Assembly (NCBI RefSeq): GCF_900107205.1
Contig: NZ_FNPC01000004.1
Location: 186,001-250,000, forward strand
DNA from: Halopenitus persicus
GTDB taxonomy: Archaea > Halobacteriota > Halobacteria > Halobacteriales > Haloferacaceae
Direction: 5' to 3'
DNA: 64,000 bases
Each line of letters opens with the position of its first letter. The stretch's first letter is position 1. Shown here in pieces: positions 8,957 to 17,061 of the stretch. Below the pieces are notes generated by a model that saw only the letters and a list, made by a program, of their open reading frames with translations, searched no databases and had not been told where the DNA came from. A program made the position numbers and the translations under genes.

Positions 8957-9411
8957 TGTCGTCGATCTTCGCGGTCAAGACGACCGCGAGCCAGGAGCGG
9001 ACGGTCGCGGACATGCTCGCCGAAAAGGAGATGCCGGAGATCCACGCGGTCCTCGCGCCCGACCAGCTCACGAGCTACGTGATGGTCGAGGCCGACGACG
9101 GCAGCGTCTTCGCCCGCGTCCTCGACGAGATCCCCCACGCCCGCGGGGTCATCTCCGGCTCCGACGGTCCGGCCGAGAGCGGCTTCTCGGAGGTCGAACA
9201 CTTCCTCTCGCCGACCCCCGACGTGGAGGGGATCGCCGAGGGCGACATCGTCGAACTCATCGCCGGCCCGTTCAAGGGCGAGAAGGCCCGCGTTCAGCGG
9301 ATCGACGAGGGGAAGGACCAGGTGACCGTCGAGCTCTACGAGGCGACCGTCCCCATCCCGGTGACGGTCCGCGGCGACCAGATCCGCGTGCTGGACAGCG
9401 ACGAGCGATAG
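8956..9411 (+). CDS. spt5: Transcription elongation factor Spt5
   Basis: A 151-residue archaeal Spt5 (NusG homologue). Residues 1-90 form the NGN domain beginning [20 protein letters not shown], which binds the RNA polymerase clamp. Residues about 95-145 form a single KOW domain (EGDIVELIAGPFKGEKARV), which contacts RNA or the ribosome. The ATG overlaps the secE stop. The pairing with secE and the upstream ftsZ1 makes a conserved block in haloarchaea. Acidic residues at the surface fit a salt-in cytoplasm. Confidence 0.95.
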   Translation: MSSIFAVKTTASQERTVADMLAEKEMPEIHAVLAPDQLTSYVMVEADDGSVFARVLDEIPHARGVISGSDGPAESGFSEVEHFLSPTPDVEGIAEGDIVELIAGPFKGEKARVQRIDEGKDQVTVELYEATVPIPVTVRGDQIRVLDSDER

Positions 9412-9429
9412 CGACCCACCGCTGACCAT

Positions 9430-9560
9430 CGTTCCCGGCTCCCGGCTCTCGGCGCCCCTGGCCCCCGACGCTTGACCGTTCCCGGATCTCGCCACTTGAC
9501 TGTTCCTGGCTCCCGACGCTTGACCGTTCCCGACTCTCGACTCTTGGCCGTCCGGGCTCC
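9430..9560. repeat. Imperfect repeats between spt5 and the HHH gene
   Basis: Degenerate copies of a roughly 18-20 base motif (CGACGCTTGACCGTTCCCG and variants) fill most of this 226-base gap. The core TTGACCGT resembles the unit of the tandem array at 8585. No coding potential is seen. Confidence 0.55.
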
Positions 9561-9637
9561 CGCCTCTCGACCGCCGGACGGTTCGAACGACGATTCGCCG
9601 GTGCCTTTTAACTGTTCACCGTGCATACCGAACCAGT

Positions 9638-10243
9638 ATGGCACTCCTACAGAAGCTCAAGGAAAAGCTCGGCATCGGCGGGACGTCGACGTCGGACCGA
9701 ACCGACACCGAGGTGACGGTCGAGCACGACCCCGACGGGACGGTCGAGCACGACCCCGACGGGACCGCGGCGGGTGACGATCAGGGCGCCGCGGCCGAGA
9801 CGGACGCGGCCGCCTCGACGGAGACGCTCGTCGACGAGGACGCCGCCGTGGCTCCCGAGGAGGCGGCCGAGCCGGCCGAGGCCGCCGGTCCGGACGCGCA
9901 GGACCGCGAGCCGGAGGACGAGGATGCCGACGCCGAGGCGGACGCCGGGAGCCCGGACGCTGACGTGAGCGGCGGGAGCGAGGACGCTGACGTGGCCGCC
10001 GCCGAGGGCGTCTCGGACGAGGACGCGGATGAGAGCACGCCGACCGACGACGCCGACGGCGCCTCCGGCACGCCGGTCGAGACGATCAAGGGCATCGGAC
10101 CCGCCTACGCCGAGCGGCTCGCCGAGATCGGGATCGACTCCGTCGAGGATCTTGCCGACGCGGACGCCGCGGCGGTCGGCGAGAAGGCCAGCGTCGGGGA
10201 ATCTCGGGCGGCGACCTGGATCGAGCGCGCGAACGAGGCCTGA
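9638..10243 (+). CDS. Acidic protein with C-terminal helix-hairpin-helix domain
   Basis: A 201-residue protein in three parts. A basic amphipathic start (MALLQKLKEKLGIGG) is followed by about 125 residues of low-complexity Asp/Glu/Ala. The last part is a C-terminal helix-hairpin-helix domain from about residue 148 (ETIKGIGPAYAERLAEIGI, DSVEDLADADAAAVGEKASV). Such domains bind DNA backbones or act as protein docking units. The linker contains a perfect 24-bp tandem duplication at 9715-9762. A TTTTAA element about 30 bases upstream supports the ATG at 9638. The specific role is unknown. Confidence 0.8.
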   Translation: MALLQKLKEKLGIGGTSTSDRTDTEVTVEHDPDGTVEHDPDGTAAGDDQGAAAETDAAASTETLVDEDAAVAPEEAAEPAEAAGPDAQDREPEDEDADAEADAGSPDADVSGGSEDADVAAAEGVSDEDADESTPTDDADGASGTPVETIKGIGPAYAERLAEIGIDSVEDLADADAAAVGEKASVGESRAATWIERANEA

Positions 10244-10399
10244 CCCGGCTCGATGGCTCCGGTCCGACTCGAACACGCAGCGGATGGGCGTCAACGCCTC
10301 GAGGTCAAGCCCCGTGGCATCCGCCTCGCTATTCTGTGAAGACGCGTCGGACCGTGAGCGTCTCGCAACGTTCAAACCGCCCGCCGGACACCGGATCGT

Positions 10400-10855
10400 A
10401 TGGACGAGGATCGTCGGATGCTCCCCGCCGCGGACGTGCCCGCGGACGGGACGGTGCTGGTGACGTTGCGGCCGGTCGGTGACGTGTCCGTCGAGACCGG
10501 CGACCGCGGTGCCGACGGCGACGAACTGGAGGCGATGCTCATCGCGCTGGCGGACGGGATCGCCTGCTACCGAAACTACTGCCAACACTGGACCGACGTC
10601 CGGATCGACTCCGGCGACGGCGCCGCCGTTCGGAACGGGGAGATACTCTGTGAGAAACACGGCGCCTACTTCGAGTCCGGCACCGGCGTCTGCACCTTCG
10701 GCCCGTGTGAGGGCGCGGTCCTGGATGCGGTCGAGGTGGCGGTCCGCGACGGCGACGTCGTGTTGAGCGACCCCGACTACGCATTCGTTCGTCTCGGACC
10801 CGCCGAGCGGCCGGACGTCGAGGGCGGTTCCCGGATCGACTTCACCGGCTCGTAG
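10400..10855 (+). CDS. Rieske-type 2Fe-2S protein
   Basis: A 151-residue soluble protein with a complete Rieske cluster site: YCQH (Cys-x-His) and, after about 27 residues, CEKHG (Cys-x2-His). The spacing and the following GAYFESGTGVCTFGPCEG match the ferredoxin-like Rieske branch found in oxygenase systems. There is no transmembrane anchor, so this is unlikely to be the Rieske subunit of the cytochrome bc complex encoded near 32 kb. It has no obvious partner next door. The gap before it (10244-10399) shows nothing recognisable. Confidence 0.85.
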   Translation: MDEDRRMLPAADVPADGTVLVTLRPVGDVSVETGDRGADGDELEAMLIALADGIACYRNYCQHWTDVRIDSGDGAAVRNGEILCEKHGAYFESGTGVCTFGPCEGAVLDAVEVAVRDGDVVLSDPDYAFVRLGPAERPDVEGGSRIDFTGS

Positions 10856-10883
10856 CGTGCCGGTTCGTCGTTTCGTGGCGCCC

Positions 10884-10948
10884 GCCGGCACGTTCCTGCC
10901 GGCACGTTCCCGTCGGCACGTTCCCGCCGGCACGTTCCCGCCGGCACC
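10884..10948. repeat. 14-bp tandem repeat, about 4.6 copies
   Basis: The unit GCCGGCACGTTCCC begins at 10884, 10898, 10912 and 10926, with a partial copy at 10940. Two copies differ by one base. It fills the gap between the Rieske-like gene and the gene at 10998. Confidence 0.9.
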
Positions 10949-10997
10949 ATCGCCGCCCGGAGTAACATTCAGGTGCCGGTGTCGAGAACGTAGGGGT

Positions 10998-11294
10998 ATG
11001 TCACCCGAGACCGGCGACGAGGACCGTGCCGACGGGACGGACGATGGACTGACCGAGGACGAGCTCCGGGAGCTCACCGACGGGCTCGTGAAACACTCCT
11101 CGGGCGGCGGCACGACGGTGTATAAAAACGCCGCCGGCGTCGGCTGCCCGAACCCGAACTGCGACCGCGGGATCTTCCGGACGCTGTTCGTCAGCGACAC
11201 CGGGTGGCAGGAGCTCGGCGCGACCCGGGAGGGCGTGCATCTCTGTCTCACCTCGACCGACGAGAAACGCCTCGTCTTCATCCACGAGGAGTGA
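10998..11294 (+). CDS. Small haloarchaeal protein with CxNxxC-type zinc site
   Basis: A 98-residue protein. The acidic N-terminus leads to ELTDGLVKHSSGGGTTVYKN, then GVGCPNPNCDRGIF with two cysteines four residues apart, and ends LVFIHEE. A third cysteine in HLCLTS may complete a metal site. The type is familiar from other haloarchaea, where I recall relatives labelled flagella-cluster protein, but that label is weak evidence of function. The ATG at 10998 is preferred over an in-frame upstream extension that would read through the 14-bp repeats. Its TGA overlaps a possible GTG start of the next gene. Confidence 0.75.
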   Translation: MSPETGDEDRADGTDDGLTEDELRELTDGLVKHSSGGGTTVYKNAAGVGCPNPNCDRGIFRTLFVSDTGWQELGATREGVHLCLTSTDEKRLVFIHEE

Positions 11295-12067
11295 TCCCGG
11301 TGGACGGCACGCCGGATCACGACGCCAACGCAGTCGACCGCGATGCCACCGACGCGGACGATTCCGCTCACGACGCGAACGATTCCGCTCACGACGCGAA
11401 CGCCACCGACCGCGACACGCCCGGTGCGGGCGTCACGCCGGCAGCCCGCGAGATCACCCCGGCCGCGCCCGAGGAGTTCGGCCTCGTCCAGGTCTGGTGG
11501 GGCGACGGCAAGGGCAAGACGACCGCCGCGCTCGGGATGGGGGTCCGGGCGGCCGGCCACGGCTACCGGGTCCATCTCCTGCAGTTCATGAAGGGCGGTG
11601 CCGACTCGGTCGAGCCGGACCGCGGCGAGTACAACGCGATCGCCGCGCTGCCGGGACTGTCCTACGAGAACACGGGCCATTACGGCTGGCACGGGTTCCG
11701 CGACGGGTCGGCCGACGACGACCACGCCGCGAAGGCGGCCGGCGGGCTCGAGCGGGCCAGGGAGCTGATCGACGCGGCGGGCGACGCCGACCTGACCGCG
11801 CCGCTCCCCCTCTCGGGCGACCCTGAGGCGGGGGTTCACCTGCTGATCCTCGACGAGGTGCTGTACGCCGCCGACAGGGGACTCATCGATCCCGACGACG
11901 TCCGCGGGCTGATCGACGCGAAGCCGGACGCCCTCGAACTCGTGGTGACCGGGAGCCATACGCGTCCCGACTACCTGGAGGACGACGCCGACCTGATCAC
12001 CCGCGTCGCGAAGGAGAAACACCCGATCGACGCCGGCCAGCGGGCGCGCAAGGGAACCGAGTTCTGA
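11291..12067 (+). CDS. cobA: Cob(I)yrinic acid a,c-diamide adenosyltransferase
   Basis: A 258-residue enzyme of the CobA/BtuR/CobO family, which adenosylates the cobalt of corrinoids. The P-loop WWGDGKGKTTAALG is at about residues 69-82. The family block HLLQFMKGGADSVEPDRGEYNA follows. LLILDEV is the Walker B strand, with NSWDL-like equivalents in the helix after it. The N-terminal 60 residues are an acidic tail containing a perfect 21-bp tandem duplication near 11359-11400. The start is ambiguous: GTG 11291 overlaps the previous stop (GTGA), and GTG 11300 is also in frame. It is followed after 24 bases by cobyric acid synthase, forming a cobalamin pair. Confidence 0.9.
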   Translation: MIPVDGTPDHDANAVDRDATDADDSAHDANDSAHDANATDRDTPGAGVTPAAREITPAAPEEFGLVQVWWGDGKGKTTAALGMGVRAAGHGYRVHLLQFMKGGADSVEPDRGEYNAIAALPGLSYENTGHYGWHGFRDGSADDDHAAKAAGGLERARELIDAAGDADLTAPLPLSGDPEAGVHLLILDEVLYAADRGLIDPDDVRGLIDAKPDALELVVTGSHTRPDYLEDDADLITRVAKEKHPIDAGQRARKGTEF

Positions 12068-12091
12068 TCCAATGACTCGCGTTCCGATCCG

Positions 12092-13792
12092 ATGACGGCG
12101 GATCCTCACGATGCGCGCACGCTGCTGGTCGCCGGCACCGCGAGCCACGTCGGCAAGAGTACGGTCGCTGCCGGGCTGTGTCGACTGCTCGCCGACCGGG
12201 GCGTCGCGGTCGCGCCGTTCAAGGCGCAGAACATGTCGAACAACGCCCGGGCGGTTCCTCGCGCGACCGGATCCGGGTTCGGCGAGATCGGCGTCTCGCA
12301 GTACGCACAGGCGCGTGCGGCCCGCGTCCGTGCGACGACGGACCACAATCCCGTGCTGCTCAAGCCCCGCGGCGACGGGGAGTCGCAGGTGGTCGTGAAC
12401 GGGACCGCGGTCGCCGACGCGCCGCCGGGCGAGTACTACGCGGACCACTGGGACGACGCACGAGCGGCGGTCGCGGAGGCCCACGCGCGGCTCGCGGCCG
12501 ATGCGGACGTGGTCGTCGCCGAGGGGGCGGGGTCGATCGCGGAGATCAACCTCCACGATCGCGACCTCGCCAACGTCGAGACGGCCCGGATCGCCGACGC
12601 GGACGTCCTCCTGGTGGCCGACATCGAACGCGGCGGCGTCTTCGCCTCGCTCGTGGGGACCCTCGAACTGCTGCCGCCGGATCTCCGCGACCGGGTCGTT
12701 GGGGCCGTGATCACCAAGTTCCGCGGGGACCGCTCCCTGCTCGAACCGGGGATCGAGGCGTTCGAGGACCGGACGGGCGTGCCCGTTCGCGGCGTGATCC
12801 CATTCGACGACCCCGGGTTGCCGGCGGAGGACAGCGTCGACCTGCCGGCCGCGGACGCCCGACAGCCGGCGGTTCGCGGAGCCGATGACGGCGTCCCGTC
12901 GGCGAACGCCGTCACGATCGCCGTTCCGCGGCTGCCGCGGATCTCCAACTTCACGGACCTGGAACCGCTCGCCGCCGAGCCGGGCGTCCGCGTCCGGTAC
13001 CTCCCGGTCGACCAGCGGCGGGACGACGCTCGCGAGGCGGCCACGCCGCTCGCGGACGCCGACGCGGTCGTGCTTCCGGGGACGAAGAACACCGTCGACG
13101 ACCTGATCGACCTCCGGGAGTCCGGGCTCGCCGCCGCGATCCGCGCGTTCGAGGGGCCGATCGTCGGCCTCTGTGGCGGGTATCAGCTGCTCGGGGATCG
13201 GATCCTGAACGCCGGAATCGAGGGGACCGATGCCGACTCGACCGTCGAGGGGCTCGGCCTGTTGCCGGTCGAGACGGTCTTCTCCCGCGAGAAGCGCGTC
13301 GTCGAGACGGCGCTCCGGATCGACGGCGCCGGGCCGATCGCGGGCGCAAACGGGACGATCCGCGGGTACGAGATCCATATGGGCGAGACGCGCCCCGCCT
13401 CGCGCGCCGCGGCGACGACGGCTGATTCCCTCGCGACCCGCCGGGCGGATGCGGCCGATCCCGGCCGCGACTTCGACGCCCGTTCGTGGCTTCGAACGCC
13501 GTTCTCTTCGTCCGCCGAGGAAGCGTCCGGAACTGCGGCCGGTGGCCGCTCCGGAGTCGAACTCGGCGCCGCGGTGGGCGAGATGTCGGGCGTCGTCGGG
13601 ACCTATCTCCACGGGATCTTCGAGGACTCCGGCGTTCGACGGACGTTCCTCAGGAACGTGGCAGCGTGCGCGGACGTTCCGACCGATCGGTTCGACCGGG
13701 ACGCCGCCGAGGATCCGTCGCCGTACGATGCCGCCGCGAACCTCCTTCGCGAGCACGTCGCCGTCGACGGCCTCGTTCCGGACCGCTGCTGA
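12092..13792 (+). CDS. cobQ: Cobyric acid synthase, glutamine-hydrolysing
   Basis: A 566-residue CobQ/CbiP that amidates four carboxylates of the corrin ring using glutamine and ATP. The N-terminal dethiobiotin-synthetase-like P-loop [10 protein letters not shown] is at residues 15-24 and [10 protein letters not shown] at 43-52. The class I amidotransferase domain has the nucleophile in [10 protein letters not shown] (Cys361) and the partner histidine in GTYLHGIF (His507). The protein is longer than usual because of an insertion of roughly 55 residues at about 436-492, low in conservation, between GYEIHMGE and the GTYLHG block. The ATG at 12092 follows a spaced copy of GATGACTCGCG/GATGACGGCG. 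Confidence 0.94.
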   Translation: MTADPHDARTLLVAGTASHVGKSTVAAGLCRLLADRGVAVAPFKAQNMSNNARAVPRATGSGFGEIGVSQYAQARAARVRATTDHNPVLLKPRGDGESQVVVNGTAVADAPPGEYYADHWDDARAAVAEAHARLAADADVVVAEGAGSIAEINLHDRDLANVETARIADADVLLVADIERGGVFASLVGTLELLPPDLRDRVVGAVITKFRGDRSLLEPGIEAFEDRTGVPVRGVIPFDDPGLPAEDSVDLPAADARQPAVRGADDGVPSANAVTIAVPRLPRISNFTDLEPLAAEPGVRVRYLPVDQRRDDAREAATPLADADAVVLPGTKNTVDDLIDLRESGLAAAIRAFEGPIVGLCGGYQLLGDRILNAGIEGTDADSTVEGLGLLPVETVFSREKRVVETALRIDGAGPIAGANGTIRGYEIHMGETRPASRAAATTADSLATRRADAADPGRDFDARSWLRTPFSSSAEEASGTAAGGRSGVELGAAVGEMSGVVGTYLHGIFEDSGVRRTFLRNVAACADVPTDRFDRDAAEDPSPYDAAANLLREHVAVDGLVPDRC

Positions 13793-13900
13793 CTCCGGAA
13801 TGACGATCGACCGTACGGAGGAGTCGAATCGGATCGACGACCGTCCGGCGGCGTGCCGGATGGCGTGGGTTTTTACCGTCCCGCGACGACGCGTCCACGT

Positions 13901-14959
13901 ATGCGCGTCGCGTTCGTCTCGCTTTTCACCCCGCATCACGGCGACACGCCGCCGCGGCGCCGGACGCGACGAACCGCCCGTCAGCTCGCCGATCGCGGCC
14001 ACGACGTCACGTGGCTCTGTGCCCAGTGGTGGGGCGGCGACCACGGGGCGTTCACCGAGGACGGGATCGACTACCGGCGTGTCGTCGCCGATCCCGACCC
14101 GACCGGGTTCGCGGTGCGGCTTCCGGCGGCGCTCCGGCGGGCCGACCCCGACGTGGTCCACGCCGTCAACAGCCCGCCCGGTGCCGCGCTCGCGGCCGCC
14201 ACGAGCCGCCCCATCCACCGGGCGCCGGTCGTCGTCGACTGGTGGTGCGATCGGCCCGAGGACGGACGGCTCGCGTACGGGCTGCTCGCCCGGCGCGCCG
14301 ACGCGGTCGTGGCGCCGGCACGGACGGTGGCGACCCGGGTCCGCGAACACGGCGCGCCCGACGACGCCGTCGAGACGATCCCCGAGAGCGTCGACCTCGA
14401 CCTCGTCGAGTCCGCGCCCGTCGACGACCGCTTCGACGTCGTCTACTCCCGGCGGCTCGACCGCCACGCCAACGTCGAGTCGTTCCTGCTCGGGCTCGCG
14501 GAGCTGCGCGAGGCCGACTGGAGCGCGGCCGTCATCGGCGACGGCCCCGAGCGGTCGGCCGCCGAGGCGACCGCGGCGGAGCTCCGGATCGCGGACCGCG
14601 TTCGGTTCCTCGGCGACCGGCCGCTGCCGGAGCGCGTCGCGATTTTCAAGGGCGCCCACGTGTTCGCCCAGACGGCCCTCCGGGAGGCCTTCGCGTCCGA
14701 GCTCCTCCGGGCGCTCGCGTGTGGCTGCGTCGGCCTCGTCGAGTATCAGGCCGGGTCGAGCGCCCACGAGCTCGTGGAGGGCGACGACCGTGCGAGCCTC
14801 GTAACGAGCCCACAGGAGCTCGCCGCGGCGTTTCGGGACGCCGCCGCCCGACCACGCCGGACGGTCGGCGAGGGGTTCGAGACGTACGGTCGCCGGCCGA
14901 TCCTGGAGCGGTATCTCGAGCGGTATCGGTCGCTGCTCGACGAGCGCGGGCAGCTGTAA
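13901..14959 (+). CDS. Glycosyltransferase, family 4-like
   Basis: A 352-residue GT-B glycosyltransferase. It begins MRVAFVSLFTPHHGDTPPR with a short basic run, has DVVHAVNSPPGA in the N-terminal domain, and a C-terminal nucleotide-sugar domain with VIGDGPERSAAE and ALREAFASELLRALACGC. The last contains the Glu-rich donor-binding motif of GT4 enzymes (E-x7-E-like EAFASELL). The donor and acceptor cannot be told from sequence. TTTTTACC about 28 bases upstream sets the start at 13901, and the in-frame extension to 13853 has no family character. It stands alone after cobQ and is convergent with the halocyanin gene. Confidence 0.88.
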   Translation: MRVAFVSLFTPHHGDTPPRRRTRRTARQLADRGHDVTWLCAQWWGGDHGAFTEDGIDYRRVVADPDPTGFAVRLPAALRRADPDVVHAVNSPPGAALAAATSRPIHRAPVVVDWWCDRPEDGRLAYGLLARRADAVVAPARTVATRVREHGAPDDAVETIPESVDLDLVESAPVDDRFDVVYSRRLDRHANVESFLLGLAELREADWSAAVIGDGPERSAAEATAAELRIADRVRFLGDRPLPERVAIFKGAHVFAQTALREAFASELLRALACGCVGLVEYQAGSSAHELVEGDDRASLVTSPQELAAAFRDAAARPRRTVGEGFETYGRRPILERYLERYRSLLDERGQL

Positions 14960-15010
14960 CCGGGCAGGGAATCCGAGTCCGAAAAGCGGGACTTCCGTCG
15001 CGGTCGGTCG

Positions 15011-15631
15011 CTACTCGCCGCCGCCCTCGCCGCCGTACCGGAGGAAGAAGAACGCCATCCCGAGCGTCGCGACCATCGCGATGAACGTGGCGACGCTGAG
15101 CGCCTTCGCGCCTTCGGGAACGAAGACGACGCCCGCCCCGCCGCCGTCGCCGCCGGTCGATTCGGTTTCGATGTCCCCGCCGACGGCGATGCCGCCGTGC
15201 ATACCGACCTGGGAGTGGGGATCACACTGGTAGTGGGTGATGCCGGCGTCCTCCTCGGAGGTTTCGTACTCGAAGGTAAAGCCTTCCTCGCCGGTGATCT
15301 GGCTTTCGAAGGAGGCGGGGCCCTCGACCGCGTGGACGTTGTGGTCGCCGCCATTGCCCGTCCACTCCCAGACGATCGTCGTGCCGGGGTCGACCCACAC
15401 TTTCGTCGGGTCGAACGCGAGGCCGTCGCCCGCACCGACCGCGATCGTTACCTCGTCCTGCCCGCGGGCGTCCGTGTAGCTGTTCACGTTCCCCTCGACC
15501 GACGAGGGCCAGACCGGAACCTCCTCCTGTGCCGACGCGGATCCGGCGACGCCGGCGGCGACCCCAGCCGCGGCGGCGGTGCCGCCGGCCGTGCGAAGCA
15601 GCGCCCGTCGCGAGACGTCCTCCGTGCTCAT
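15011..15631 (-). CDS. Halocyanin with Tat signal and C-terminal membrane anchor
   Basis: A 206-residue blue copper protein. The start carries a Tat signal (SRRALLRTAGG) followed by an Ala-rich segment. The cupredoxin domain spans about residues 38-152, with ligands His97, Cys136, His139 and Met144. A C-terminal hydrophobic helix at about 178-198 anchors it in the membrane, facing outside. It should carry electrons between respiratory complexes. The copper domain is almost identical, including at DNA level, to that of the halocyanin at 33392-34021; the signal and tail are not. ATG 15631 is chosen because it gives the compact Tat signal. An AT-rich spot near 15657-15663 may be its TATA element. 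Confidence 0.93.
   Translation of the reverse strand: MSTEDVSRRALLRTAGGTAAAAGVAAGVAGSASAQEEVPVWPSSVEGNVNSYTDARGQDEVTIAVGAGDGLAFDPTKVWVDPGTTIVWEWTGNGGDHNVHAVEGPASFESQITGEEGFTFEYETSEEDAGITHYQCDPHSQVGMHGGIAVGGDIETESTGGDGGGAGVVFVPEGAKALSVATFIAMVATLGMAFFFLRYGGEGGGE
15180..15530. repeat. Halocyanin-domain duplicate, copy 1
   Basis: This segment is nearly identical to about 33585-33935. Read side by side, only a handful of single-base differences are visible through most of the length. Similarity ends abruptly outside the copper domain, in both the signal-peptide and the membrane-anchor coding parts. Confidence 0.9.
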
Positions 15632-15717
15632 ACCCGTGGCTTGGAGACGCCCTGTAGTGAATACTTTGGTTCGCGGTCCGCGGATCACGGGGACGGATCT
15701 CACGGTGCCGCACCGGT

Positions 15718-15765
15718 GAGACGTACGCCGAGCCACGCCGACGAGACGTACGCCGAGCCACGCCG
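15718..15765. repeat. 25-bp-period direct repeat upstream of DUF5305 gene
   Basis: GAGACGTACGCCGAGCCACG and the three following bases occur at 15718 and again at 15743. It lies in the divergent gap between the halocyanin gene and the DUF5305-like gene. Confidence 0.8.
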
Positions 15766-15912
15766 GCGGGCGGCACACCACAAACTGTTAAGAGACTCGC
15801 GAGTCACCTCCCGAACAGTGATGCGGATGGGTGGCCGCCCGCTCGGGCGAACCGGGACGATCGACACGCGGGGCGCGACTAGCTGGTGCCCCGTCGGCGG
15901 CGGTCCCTGACC

Positions 15913-16974
15913 ATGTCCACGAGCGCCCGGATCAAACGCGAGCTCGCGATCTACGGCGGTATCCTCGGCGCCGCCCTCGTCCTGGCCGGGCTGCTCGCCA
16001 TCGGCGGCGCGGGATACGTCTACGCCAATCCGCCGGTGGAGGACCTTCCGCCCGAGGAGTACGACGTCCAGGAGTTCGGCGTGACGGTCTCCCACAGTGC
16101 GACGGTCACCGGCGAGACGCCACTGTACGCCGCGGGCGAGACGATCGAGAACAAGCCGGTGTACTTCACCAACTCGACGCCGGAACTGGACCTCACGGTC
16201 GAGACGAGCGTGCCGGAGGGACGGGACGTCGAGATCACGCATCGGCTCGTGGTGGTCCACCAGGGAACGTTCAACGACGCCCAGGTGTGGGAACGGCGGG
16301 AGACGCTGCTCGCCGAGGAGACCGTCGTCTCGGACGGCACCCACCAGTCGACGGCGTCGGTCGACGTCCCCGACCTCGTCGAGGAGGTGAACGGCTACGA
16401 GAACGCGATGGCCGGCGTCGGCAGCGTCTCGACCGAGATCCGGCTGGAAACGACCTACGTCTCCGACGCCGAGGGGGGCGGCACCTACGAGGGGACGCTC
16501 TCCGGAACGGTCCCGTTCGAGCTGGGCAACGACGCCTACTGGCTCGACGGCGATCTCTCGGCGAGCGCGACCGAGAGCCAGACGCGACGGCGGGGCACGC
16601 GCCAGCTCCCGCCGGACATGACGACGGTCTACGGCGGCCTCGGGGCCGGGATCGTCCTGATCCTGCTCGGCGCGGGACTGATCGCCTGGAACGTGCGGGG
16701 CCAGGACGTCCACGAGCTGGAGATGGAGGTGATCCGGTCGAAGTACGACGAGTGGATCTCGACCGGGGAGTTCCCCGCCGACTCCGACAAGCAGTACATC
16801 TACATCACGACCCTCGAGGACCTCGTCGACGTCGCCATCGACACGAACAAACGCGTCATCTACGATCCGGACCTGGAGACGTACAGCGTCGTCGACGACG
16901 ACCTGATCTACTACCACGCCGCCGACCCCACCCAGATCGACTCCTGGGTCGGGCTCTCCGGCGGGCAGGGGTAG
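15913..16974 (+). CDS. DUF5305-like membrane protein
   Basis: A 353-residue protein with a cytoplasmic basic start, one transmembrane segment at about residues 12-35 and a large, probably extracellular, beta-rich domain (residues 40-235). A second transmembrane segment sits at about 240-262 (GGLGAGIVLILLGAGLIAW). A cytoplasmic tail follows, with KYDEWISTGEFP and a DTNKRVIYDP segment. This layout matches the DUF5305 family, which in haloarchaea occurs beside SipW-like signal peptidases. The neighbouring convergent gene at 17062 is just such a peptidase. The function is unknown; a role in surface-protein assembly is an inference from context. ATG 15913 gives the normal short cytoplasmic start. 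Confidence 0.82.
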   Translation: MSTSARIKRELAIYGGILGAALVLAGLLAIGGAGYVYANPPVEDLPPEEYDVQEFGVTVSHSATVTGETPLYAAGETIENKPVYFTNSTPELDLTVETSVPEGRDVEITHRLVVVHQGTFNDAQVWERRETLLAEETVVSDGTHQSTASVDVPDLVEEVNGYENAMAGVGSVSTEIRLETTYVSDAEGGGTYEGTLSGTVPFELGNDAYWLDGDLSASATESQTRRRGTRQLPPDMTTVYGGLGAGIVLILLGAGLIAWNVRGQDVHELEMEVIRSKYDEWISTGEFPADSDKQYIYITTLEDLVDVAIDTNKRVIYDPDLETYSVVDDDLIYYHAADPTQIDSWVGLSGGQG

Positions 16975-17061
16975 TCGGGACGGCGGTAGTCGAGACGCGC
17001 TCGGCTCGCCGGTCGCGCACGGCGCTGCGGTCGGCGATGTCGGACGGCGGGATTGGCTGAG

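Noticed and set aside
10400-10855. The Rieske-like protein considered as the missing Rieske subunit of the bc complex
   Set aside because: It lacks a membrane anchor and its loop pattern fits soluble ferredoxin-like Rieske proteins, and it is far from the operon.
9647-14767. A very long open frame on the minus strand opposite cobA, cobQ and the glycosyltransferase
   Set aside because: It mirrors genuine plus-strand genes, has no family motif and an Arg/Asp/Val-rich mirror composition, which is the usual artefact of GC-rich DNA with few stops.
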